Positions 48,522 to 58,724 of a DNA stretch of 64,000 nt are shown one piece after another. How positions within the stretch are numbered: position 1 is the first letter of the stretch; each line of letters begins with the position of its first letter. Source of the DNA: Diphasiastrum complanatum (lineage: Eukaryota; Streptophyta; Lycopodiopsida; Lycopodiales; Lycopodiaceae); the NCBI GenBank assembly GCA_029204225.1, contig CM055103.1, positions 732,127 to 796,126 of the forward strand. The letters run 5' to 3'. The position numbers and the translations under genes are program-made. The notes under the pieces are model-generated. The model made no database searches and was not told where the DNA came from. It was given only the letters and a program-made list of their open reading frames with translations.

Positions 48522-49605
48522 AAAGCATGTACCCTCTTGTTTCCATCCAGGAGAGTGTTGGCAGGCTTTAGATCCAAATGTAAGATGGGTTATTGACATC
48601 ATAATGTATGTAGCATGTAGTAACCTGATTATGAGCGAGTATAATTTCCCTCAATCTTTGGCAATTTCCAAGGCTAAAAAGTATGTTCCCTTTTAAATTG
48701 TTGTTTGGTAGGTGTAGGTATGCCAATTCTTGAAGTTGACCAAGCAAAGATGGGATGCTACCATGAAGATTGTTGTTGGAAATTTAGAGCTCCCCGAGTT
48801 GGGTGCAGTTGCCAAAAAGTTATCTTCTAGACTTAGTTTATGCAAGTATTCTAACCTCCACAAAGAGGTTGGGATCAAACCTTCAAGCATGTTACCACCG
48901 AAAAAAGATGTTCTTAAATATGTCAATTTACGTAGCTCACTGTCCTAGATATCGGAGGTAGGAACAATTGTCTAATGCGGCTGGAACGGTGCCGGTGGGA
49001 ACATTGTTGTTAAGATACACTTGCTCTAAGAGACTAAGCTGACATAGCTCAATTCAGTTGGTTGCTACCGACATCTAAAACTTTAAGATAAGAACAATTA
49101 ACAAGAGATGCAGGGATGTAACCTACCAAACTATTTGAAGCAATTTGGAGCTTCGTTAACTGCGTGAAGTGACGGATTTCTGAAGGTCTGGTCCAGTGAG
49201 TTGGTTGCCGTCTAGAAACAACTCATTGATAGATGATAAATTTGTGAAAGAAATGGGAATGACTCCGGTGAGCTCATTTGACGTAAGATCGAGCGATTTT
49301 AACTGCGTGAGGGGACCGATTTCGGAAGGTATGGTTCCAGTGAGCTGGTTGCCGTCTACATAATTGGTAGAGGATAAATTTGTAATAGAAATGGGAATGA
49401 CTCCGGTCAGAGAAACAACATGGCGAGAAGATTTATCACACATAACGCCTTCCCATCTGCAAACGCTACGAAAGCTGCTGTTCCAGGTTTGCAGGGCACC
49501 AGCTGAATCTTGCTGAATGTGTCTTCTGAATTCCATTAGAATGTCGGCTTCAGAATCAGCTGCACTAGAATCACCTCCAAATTCTGCTGCTACAAAAGAT
49601 TCAGA
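48519..49605 (-). pseudogene. LRR receptor kinase pseudogene, internally deleted paralogue of the 1-3826 gene
   Basis: From 49605 downward: an LRRNT_2 N-terminal domain (SEADILMEFRRHIQQDSAGA, RSVCRWEGVMCD), then LRRs LTGTIPSEIGPLTQLKSLDL and LTGVIPISFTNLSSINELFL. Shifted fragments then match the first gene's bases 830-930, 1010-1060 and 1440-1770. After a deletion of about 1 kb (relative to gene 1 bases 1778-2770), about 48525-48625 matches the kinase catalytic loop (ACCCATCTTACATTTGGATC is identical) and stops at a CT array. There are many frameshifts and stops. It supplies the N-terminal cap that is missing from the first copy, which lies outside the window. Non-functional. Confidence 0.9.
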
Positions 49606-50840
49606 TGGTCAGAGGTCTCTTCGTCAAATCCCGTCTTCTCTGATCAATACGCACCTCCAGTAACAAAAGTAGTTTATCGATCCTTTTAACATCCAAAATA
49701 TGCTGCGAGCTACTTTGTCAGAAACTGCAAACAACAAGCTGGTGATTTTGTTAGAAGGGATTATTGCTCGTCACGGCTGCAAAACAAAACGATGATTGAT
49801 AATATCTTGCTCAAAAGAAAAGCAATAGAAGAAGTACCTTTTTAAGGGGAAATGCTACTGCGATTAATTTCCCACAGTGAGATGCCGGTGAAGGAGAGTT
49901 GGCATCCCTCGTGTGAGGGAAATCGTGCAAGCATTGTAAAACATGAAACTCAAAAATGTTGCATTCTAAAATCTTACAAATATAAAAGATATAGAAGATC
50001 GTCCTTAGTGCATCAATTTAAATTATTTTTTTATGCTAAATTATATTTTATCTTAATATTTAAAAAATTTATAATTTTCAAACATCATTGGCATCCAAAT
50101 GTTTTTCTTGGCCATCAACCTAGTTTGCTTCAACAATTATATTCATGGTCGAGTGTGTTATAAGGTTAGAAATTAGCCACATATCACTATCTTTACAAAT
50201 GTAACTAATATAAAAATTGTGCAATAGGTCGAAAACCTGCAAGGTATAACTTTCCCATTTCAAATTTTTACGTGGTTTCCGAAGTATTATAATGATCTAC
50301 GTGCATCCTCTATATTCAAAAGCCAACAATTTAGAATCTTACATATATTTCACTAAACATAAAATTTCCTACAAAATCAAAATTTTATTGGTTTTTAAAA
50401 AGTCAACATCTTGCATTATATCTCTGAAGTTGATTTTTGAAAAAAATTGCTGGTTCCATTCCTAGACTATACCGATTTTCTCGAGCATTGTTTCACACTT
50501 GGAATTTTGAAACAAATGAAACTCACCCTTTAATATTACAATAGGAAACAAACAACATGGAGTCATCGTGCAACAAGTAGCTGAAAAAATTCAACAAACT
50601 TGAAAGTGTCATTGGAAAGTAGGGTAATCTAAAGAGCCCTTTTAAACTAGGTCAAAATTTTAAAACTTTCCTTTTAAAATGCATCAAGATTATGGTAAAA
50701 AAAGGCTCTAATACTTTTGTATATTTTTGATTACATAAATGTCATATATAACACTTCAAAAATATAAAAATCACTTCAATCTCAATGGTAAGTATTTACC
50801 TCAATTTCAATTCTACTCAAAGCCTTGAAGTCAAGGCAAG
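49606..50840. other. Upstream of RLK pseudogene and AT-rich spacer
   Basis: The first 200 bp may be the former 5' region of the pseudogene: the LRRNT frame runs up to a TGA near 49605. The rest is AT-rich with short unsupported frames (49852-50163 +). Confidence 0.4.
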
Positions 50841-50844
50841 TCAA

Positions 50845-51060
50845 TACTATGAGAATTTGGGCTTACCTTGCAAAAGCATTACTTTATGTTTATGCAGGCC
50901 AATGGAGTTTTTTGCAAAAGTTAAGATTAAAGTCAATGCGCTAAAATTTAAGGTTGTATTAACACAAAAACTTTGCCACGGTACAAAGGATTTCATGGCA
51001 TGAACTCACTCGTTTACAGGCACCTCTCTCTCTTTCTCTATACAAGTCATAATCAGTAAA
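50845..51060 (+). repeat. Dispersed repeat, copy 2
   Basis: Plus-strand counterpart of 8164-8395 (-). Shared translated core KIKVNAL and the nucleotide block around CAATGGAGTTTTT; ends near ACAAGTCATAA. Confidence 0.6.
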
Positions 51061-51104
51061 AAAATTCATGTGCTCCCTTTTTCAAATTAGAGATAGGGTA
51101 ATAT

Positions 51105-51330
51105 CTCCATAGATTATGTAGGTCTTCCAAAGACCCAAAAAGGTCATGATTCTGTTTGGGTGATAGTTGATCATCTTATCAAGTTAGCTACTCTTGTTCT
51201 TGTGAAGAGTACCAATACGAAATTTAACTTGGCTCAATTATTTGTAGAACATGTTTTTAGACCCTATTGATTGCCCAAGTACATAGTAAGTGATTGTGAT
51301 CCAAAGTTCTATAGTCATTTAGGCGTTCAT
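51105..51330 (+). mobile_element. Ty3/gypsy integrase core relic
   Basis: The plus strand reads DYVGLPKTQKGHDSVWVIVD, HLIKLATLVLVKSTNT, LAQLFVEHVFRPY, a stop, then LPKYIVSDCDPKFYSHL. This matches the chromovirus integrase core (GLPxTQKGHDxIWVVVDRLTK, then PxSIVSDRDPKFTS). It lacks the glutamate end and any neighbouring pol domain. Confidence 0.8.
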
Positions 51331-51479
51331 ACATTAGAGAAGGTGATGATGTTAAAAGGGCTTTTTGTAAAGATTCCTCTTTTTTTTCATGTTTTATGTC
51401 CATGTGGCCCAATCATGTGTTGCCATAGTGGATTCACTATAACATACGTCACCAATACCGAAACATAAATTCAAATTTT

Positions 51480-52930
51480 AAGAGGGTTTGAACTTCTCGC
51501 TGGGTAGGTTGCAAGCACACTATTGGTTAGCATGTGATGCCCGTGGCTAATTAGGCTCTGTTCAAATTCACATGTTTTAGCTAGAAGGATAGGCTATGCT
51601 AGTGAAACCAAAGGTAGATTATGAGGCGTTTGTTAACCTCAAGTTATAGTCTTATTTATGTTTTTGTGATTTGTAGCATAGTAATTGCTTCAATGAAGCA
51701 CAAAAAAATAATCCTTTAGCCCCCGTTATGCCTTCAAGTTTAGTAGAGATTCAAATTAGTTCGTCAAGCTATGGCCACAACAAGAGTCGCTCAAAATCAG
51801 TATTGAATCATATGTATTTGTGGATTTCTTTGCAAATACTGAAGTGCATCAAACCCCCACATTGTTTGTTTGCAAAAGTCCACCCAATGTCTTTTTAATG
51901 GAACTTGTTGACAAAGGCTGGGATCACAAGTCCACATGGAGATATAGAACATAAAATCAAATGGTCATCCATATGATTCTGATACAATATACAAAAGCTT
52001 GATATTCTATTATCAAAGATGAAAAAAACAAAAAAGCATTTGGTTCTCATTAGATCGGGACTTGGATAACATTGGACACACCGATCATAGAGCTAAGCAC
52101 TATATTCAACCTATTGATATCGTTCCTGCCATCCTAAGACAACGATGCACCTTTCTACGTATGAGTAAGCTTGGGACTAGGTGTTGGTTGCAGTACTAGT
52201 AGATGTTAAGTGCTCCGTTTGCAATACTGTGACTGTCTATGCCTGGTGTGCACAATAAAACATTAGTGATATTAGGTTGGCTGATTACGATATAATGCTA
52301 GCAGTGCTAAGCTTGTACCCTATTAGGCACAACGAGAGTTGGCCATTAGGTGCTCTTTTTAGTGCATCACTAGTGCATGTGAAGATTGCTACTTATAGTA
52401 TTAGTATAGGTTGGCCATGCTATCTATAGTACATCGCTAGTAAGGTTGAGTCTGTGTGGGGTCTACTACAGTATAGACCTAGTGGCACATAGTTAGCGCG
52501 AGCTTTAGGTGTGTTGTGTGTGTTTCCTTAGTAGATACCACTATGACATCAGATTCCTAGTCCAAACTGAACCTAGCTTGAATGGGACACCACTAGGCAT
52601 GCTAATGTATGTAAAGGACCATAAAATATTGACTCTACAAGGTAACCGACAATGTGTGCCATGAAAATCGAAATTGCACAAGTGGTCTTTTCATAACCTA
52701 AACAATACGACTAACATTGAGTGAAGTGGTGTGTAAATTGTGCATATCGTTTTGTTTGTGGAACAATAACACTTTGCCATCCTTTGAGTCTAGGTATTTC
52801 GCTAGACAACAATGTTGCGTATAGAATAGGTAATGTTGCAGGTTACCTATTTGAAGAATTTGTCAATAATGCCATGTCTACAATGTAAAGAAAAAATATG
52901 TATATTTCAAAAGAGGGTTTTACAATGTAC
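51480..52930. other. No gene recognised
   Basis: Mixed sequence without convincing frames. The middle part (about 52150-52620) is locally repetitive in phrases such as AGTACATCGCTAGT and AGTGCATCACTAGT. Confidence 0.4.
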
Positions 52931-52936
52931 AATAAT

Positions 52937-53405
52937 TTATTCATTAATGAGGGGCCTCATATTATTGGAACCGATAACGGCCGTGTAAGCTTGAATACAT
53001 GTGGCAATAGTCACAATTGTAACTATGACGACAAAGATCACGTACCATGGTCTAGAACAAAACAAGAGCTTGACTTTAGCCATTATCACATTCTTCTTAG
53101 ATTTGCATTGTGTCATAATATTTGCCTTCATTCAGCGAAAAGCTCTCGATGAAATGGGAGCGATTGACCTTTCTCCCAAGTCATTCAACACTTCAAATAG
53201 TTTTTTATTGTTGCCAAGGTTGCTAATAAAAACACCGCATTTGATTAATAATTTCACATCGTTGGCACCAGCAATGAGGTTCAACAGGAGGTACATATAG
53301 TCATAGAACATACATGTGTCACGTTTGGCGATGGCTTCATAGAGCGCAATATTGTAAAGTATTGGTCTCGTGCTCTCACTCAAAATTAGAACAGGTAGTT
53401 ATAGA
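52937..53405 (-). pseudogene. DUF247-like plant protein, C-terminal fragment
   Basis: From 53405 downward the minus strand reads LPVLILSESTRPILYNIALY, then YLLLNLIAGANDVKLLIKCG and FEVLNDLGERSI. An in-frame TGA (53132-53134) follows, then WYVIFVVIVTIVTIATCIQA with a final Ala-Val. This order fits the C-terminal part of plant DUF247 proteins (LPxLxIDDSTxxLxxNLIAxE, LINxAxDVxLLxxKGI, FNxL, then a hydrophobic membrane segment before a Q-x-x-AV end). The N-terminal two thirds are gone: similarity stops exactly where an LTR starts at 53406. DUF247 proteins have roles in grass self-incompatibility, but most are of unknown function. Confidence 0.7.
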
Positions 53406-53527
53406 TGTTAGAAATCAGTTCCGATCTTATTCATTTATGTAAGCTCTAAATGTAATATGGTGATTGATTGATGTGATCTGCATACTACACTAGATCCTAA
53501 AGGAATTTTAACATGGTATCAGAAAGG
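53406..53527 (+). mobile_element. Very short LTR (108 bp) plus primer-binding site
   Basis: Begins TGTTAGAAATCAG and ends AATTTTAACA at 53513, with perfect 5-bp inverted ends TGTTA/TAACA. TGGTATCAGAAAGG (53514-53527) follows immediately, an initiator tRNA-Met-type primer site. The leader after it resembles copia leaders. No gag or pol is recognisable downstream and no second LTR is seen. The size suits a TRIM-like or non-autonomous element. Confidence 0.65.
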
Positions 53528-56241
53528 TAGGGTGATGCAGGTATGCACGATCCGGTGGAGCCATCGTCGGCATCTTTCACCAGAGTATCTCTAAAGAAAG
53601 GACACCGTACGAGGTGCAGGTGGTCCGAATGGTAGAAAGCGACAAATTTCTTCGATCGGAGCTTCGGGAAAGATCAGAACAATCATCGTAAGGGAATTCT
53701 AGGAAGAATTCCGAAGAAAGTTTGTAGTTTTGGTGGTTTTGGGAAAATCATCAATGATGGCTACGTAATTCACCGTGTGGACAATCGTTTAGGGCAACAA
53801 GGCTTGCAAGGGATTTGAAAGAGCAATGACAGAGAGCCGTAGCAATTTATTGGAAGTAATTGGGTGGAAAACTGAGGAGGTTTCAAAAAATTTTGGTTTC
53901 ATTGGGTGTTTGTGGATTTCTAAAAAAATCAGCCTATTCGGGAGCAATACCACACCAATTAACATGTTGTAAATTGCATCAAAGGGCCAGAGGTAGGGCG
54001 ACCTTAGTGGGCTAGGCAACTACAAGTGAAATCGCAGTAAAAGGCTGAGTATAGCCCAAGTAATCTCCATCTTTTCTCAGCCAGGGTTTGTAGAACAAAA
54101 ATCAATGTTCTCTCTCTGTATGAAACAGATTTTGGATATGTAAAAGGCTACATAGGTGTGACCTAGTGTTATTGAAAAACTGTCAAAGGACCATGGGTGG
54201 CTGTGTGCCAAAGAAAGTGCTGGATTAGTGCTTTGGTGGCAGCCTAAAACCCCTCCTCCATAGCTATGTAGGAGAGAGAGCAAGGAAAGAGATGGAGGAT
54301 GGGTCGTGGAGGCCTCGCGCCGCCTCCTTGAAGTTAAACCATAGTGTGTTGAAGTGTGTGACAGTTGTAAGAGCTTTGTTCGGCACGTACGGGCAGACAA
54401 AATTGTTGGATGGAGGTCCATCACGATTGATGGGCAAGATTTGAAGTTCGGGGAGCTACATGGGCCATAGGATGAGGCTGAACCATTGGATGGTGAGATA
54501 AAGGGCCCTGAAGAGTTGAAAGGCACCTTTACTTCGTTAAAAAAATTCATTTTGAAATTAAGTGAAGGGACCCAACATTCAATATGAGCATTTCTTCATT
54601 AAGAAACTTCAAAAAGAAGATATAGTTTAAATTTGCAAGTCATTTTTTAAAGGGGCCTAACTTTAGCTAGAAGGCACCTAATTTGGCCATCCTTGAGCCA
54701 AATTCACCCCTGAAACTGGCTGCTGATAGTCAATGAACAGATCAACATCAGCAAGTAGGGATAAATGTGTTTTAGAGAGTTTTTGTCACCATTCCATCAA
54801 GCAAAGTGTGGGTGACCTAGTGATGGGCTGCATTTGGGTTTTTATCACCATTCACTATTTGGGTACCGTAGGGCCAAATTTGGAATTATTTTTGGCTGGT
54901 ATTACGTGCTAAGGGAGGTACAATGAGGATTTATCACTTCAAAATCATTATTGCTTACTTCTAACAGGGTAACAGGGTGTCTAGAAGCGGTAAATGTGGT
55001 ATGGGGGCAAATGATAGAGGAATTGTGTGGAGAAAGCTAGTTTTGGCGATGAAAGTGCAGTTTGGCATGTGACTACTCAACATTGGCAACTGTTTTGAGA
55101 GGGCAACCAATCATAGGTGAGAGGCAGGCATGGTATGCTAGTTACAAGTGAAAAATTCTTGTGATCAGATTCAACTCTTCGGGTTCGAACCGACCAGTGT
55201 CGGGTGACATTTGGGGGAACACTCTCACAGGCATGATCGGCAGTGACAATGTCGAGTTAGGTGATAGTTGCATTGATACACATATCTGTGACTTGGAAAT
55301 TTCTCGTTCGGAGGGTAATGTGGGCTAGCTTGGAGGTACACACATTTTGGCTGTCACGGGTGATAGAAGTGCAAGGTGGTGCCAATTGGAAGCCATTGGG
55401 CAAGATAGCATACTTTCATTGGACAAACAATGTGTGGGACATGCGGAAGATGAAGAACGGGTCAGTGATCATACTTGGGATTCTCTTGACGAGTGATAAC
55501 TGTGATGTTTTGTGGATTTTGCAGCTGGTAAGTCATTCCAAATCAAGTCATTTTAGTCGTGGAGTAGTGTATCAAGTTTGTCATTAGGAAGATACACTTC
55601 AACTACTAGTTTGGGCAAGTCAAGTTATTTTCCATATCAATATTGCATCAAGGATGTAGATTTCAGTGATGGAAAAGTGCAAATCATTTGGTTTGGGCCA
55701 TGGACGATCTCACAGGTTCACTTGGAGGGATATTGGCATGTCACATCATGTGAAAGACTTGATGGTGGCTTTGGAGTTCGCATCTTAGTGTATTCTCAAG
55801 GAATGGCTTGAAATCATTCACAAAAGCAGCTTTGGAGCTAGCCTGGGAGAATACATATGGGGCACTACAGGGTAGATGTTCAGATCTTCGATATCATGGA
55901 TGACATTGGGATACCTGATAGAGATAGGACTTTAGAATGACATGGGATGATCATTAGAGGCAACTACTTTCATATTGGACTTGAGTCTCTAGACTGGACT
56001 GGACTTACAGGGGGGCTTCATGATGGAATCAAGATACTGCAAATGCAAATGGGCAAAGCGCAAAGCTTTGAGAGCCAACTCTAGGATGGAGAGTTGATGT
56101 ACATCGCATGGTTGGGTGTGATGGGGGCAAACACTATGTTGGACATTTTGCTAATGATCTACTACAGGGGACACTGATGGCGAGGACTCCATGATGTGCT
56201 CATTTGGGAATGTCATAAAATGACAAGTTATCATAAAAAAG
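53528..56241. other. Non-coding retroelement-like interior, no domain recognised
   Basis: G-rich plus-strand sequence with no pol motif. The 157-residue minus frame at 54077-54550 is Ser/Pro/His-rich and looks incidental. A pol III B-box-like GGTTCGAACCG occurs at about 55188. It lies between two outward LTR borders whose primer sites face each other. Confidence 0.4.
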
Positions 56242-56255
56242 CTCTGATACCATGT
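56242..56255 (-). promoter_or_regulatory. Primer-binding site of a minus-oriented LTR element
   Basis: The plus strand reads GCTCTGATACCATGTTGC, so the minus strand reads GCAACA then TGGTATCAGAGC. The associated LTR would occupy plus bases from about 56255 onward; its other end was not found. Confidence 0.65.
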
Positions 56256-56796
56256 TGCAAAAATGGTGGGATAGCAGTGGAAGCTTAACAACGGATGGTT
56301 GCGTATCAAAAGTGCATCAGTTACCAACAATAATCAAGATGAATAATCAGTAACAATGTGCAAATGGACAAAGTAGAAGTGTGGACAAAATGCACTCTTT
56401 GATTAATCAAAAAATTGAGTACATGGGCATGAAGATGTGCGGTAGTATGAGATGCACAAGAATTGAGCTTCAACGGCCTGATCGTTGCTTGCTTGATGAT
56501 AAGAAAATTATCTTAGTGACTAATGAATGATACAGACTTTATTTACATGTCTTATGGTTCAGTCATCAATATTTTGGATCTACTTAATTAAATAGAGCCG
56601 TAGTCGTCTTTGTAAGTAGTAAAGTGTATGTACAAGTAGCTGGACTGTCAATCTTGTCTTTGAAGTCATCTAACAAGGCACGTATCGAATTTTTTTGATG
56701 AGGGAGTCGAGTAAGTCGCGTTAGTTCATAGTTTGATGGAGTGTTGACGAAGTTGGGTAAGTGATGGAGTTGATGGAGTTGGTGTTGAAGTTGAGT

Positions 56797-56856
56797 ACTT
56801 CGATGTCGGGTACTTTGATGTCGGGCACTTCAATGTCGGGTACTTCGGTGTCAGGT
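56797..56856 (-). repeat. 15-bp minisatellite encoding VPDIE
   Basis: Four tandem 15-bp units (ACTTCGATGTCGGGT type) with one to three changes each. Because the unit is a multiple of three, the minus frame reads PDTEVPDIEVPDIKVPDIEV. Confidence 0.9.
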
Positions 56857-58190
56857 AAGTCGATTGTTAGTTGATGCCATGCCCTGAGGTGTCGATGCAA
56901 AACCTCTCCACTCAAAAGGGCTTCTAGCAGAGATGAAGTTGAGAGCCGAGTCTGAGAGCACAAGAATTATTAGTGCTAGACTAAAATGTATATTTTGTGA
57001 GCCCCATGGTAATTCCCAAAATATGGGAAACCATGTCGGAGCTAGTACTTTAGAGTTTCTCAACTTAAGTTATGTTTTTAATAAAGAGGCCAAGAGGTGG
57101 AACCCAAATCTTTACAGAATGGAGTTCACTCATTTGTGAGAGGTGGAATCCAAATTATGTTAGAATTGGTATACATAGAGAGGCCTCCTCCATGAGTTTC
57201 CAAGCATCTGATATTGTAATGAAATGATGTTGAATTGATAATCGAATATTCCTCTATTCTCCATCTATGCTCCATTTTCATGCATTAAGTTTGGGTATTT
57301 GGGTACTGATTTATGAATGTGTTTGTTATTGATTCTTCCTCTTCAAACTGTTTGGTTTTGTGATTAGAATCAGGTATATGTGCAGGGCTTTGTGGTAGAT
57401 CATAACTATTCTGATCTGATGTTGCTTTGTGCTTGACTCCCTAAGGAGTTCTTGTTATAAATATTGAGTGATATTTGTAGTAAGCACATTGTAGGATTTG
57501 TGGTTCTTAGCTAAATTCATTTTTGTTGATTCTATTGATTTCAGTAGGATTAGTTTCAGTTCCATTCCATGTTCTTGCTTAGATTAGATTAGCAAAAGTT
57601 TGCAATCTGTAAGAACCCAAGAAACATCTAAAATAGACTGTAGAATGTAGAGATTCGAATTCTGATAGATCCATCCATTATTAGTTAGGATCAAGATCAA
57701 GTCGTAGATGTATTGATTGACAGGCATGTACATCACTATTCAAACCGTGGAGTTGAGAAGGATAGAAGGATCTGTCGGCTATAGGTTGATAGAAACCTAT
57801 CATCATTGTCAGTAGAAAGCATGTAGAGAGCATAAAAGAAGAATCAGCAAACATTGGCACCCATTGCTACTGAAATCTTCTTGAATCTTGCTCCAAAACT
57901 CGTATCTTCCAATCCATTTTCTAGTTCTTTGTGCTTCTTGACTGCCTGCTTGTTTTTTCTTGCGTTCATCATTTTCTTACAAGCACGGTTTTCATCTATT
58001 TTTAGAGATCACAACACTCAATTAACAACCACCCCAAACGGATCCAGAAACCCACCGCCCCATCGCTCTCCACCACTTCTCTCACTGTTTCAGTGGATGA
58101 AGAATATTTGAACCGACATTGCACCTGACAACCTAATTAAAATTCCATCCAACGTGCATCCGACGACTTAATTTTTTTTTTTTCTGCCCG
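56857..58190. other. No gene recognised
   Basis: Mixed sequence. The frame 57854-58111 (+) begins with a plausible hydrophobic segment (LCFLTACLFFLAFIIFLQA) but is short and unsupported. Confidence 0.35.
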
Positions 58191-58359
58191 ACGACTTTCT
58201 ATCGTGCATCTAATGACATTTTGTCCATCCGATGACTTGCCAAAACATTGCATCCGATGAAATCCCATCCGCCAATTGCATCTGACGAAATCCCATCTAA
58301 TGATTGCATCTGGCGATGACATTCTGTCTGCGATGACCAGTCCATACAAGTTCCATCTG

Positions 58360-58525
58360 ATAGAGTAGCATCTGACACTATCCTTACATTTGCATCAGAC
58401 ATTGTCCCTACAGTTGCATCTGACACCGTCCCTACAGTTGCATCCAACATTATCCCTACAGTTACATCCGACACTGTCCCTATAGTTGCATCCAAAACTG
58501 TCCTTACACTTTCCATCCGACACTG
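58360..58525 (-). repeat. 24-bp minisatellite (GTTGCATCTGACACTGTCCCTACA type)
   Basis: About six degenerate units. In one minus frame they give DATVGTVS repeats, in another GCNCRDNV. The wider region (58190-58560) is enriched in GCATCYGACG words. Confidence 0.85.
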
Positions 58526-58724
58526 TCAGTGCTGTTGCATCCGACGAGCTACTGTTCAGATCCGACATACCACTTTTTGTAGAGTTTCTATTGGACATTT
58601 AATTCTATTCTAAGGTACTGTCCATCACACATTTCAAAAAAATAAAAAAAATAAAAAATAAAATTTAAAGAAGGGGAGAACTTGAATCAAACCAGTTTTC
58701 AAAGCCAACTTACCAGAAGGAGTT

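Noticed and set aside
54077-54550. 157-residue minus-strand frame
   Set aside because: Low-complexity Ser/Pro/His composition, no motif, inside a non-coding LTR-element interior.
55185-55200. tRNA or SINE at the GGTTCGAACCG B-box-like sequence
   Set aside because: No cloverleaf could be drawn and no convincing A box lies at the right distance.
58360-58525. CRISPR-like array
   Set aside because: Units are contiguous degenerate tandem copies without unique spacers, in plant nuclear DNA.
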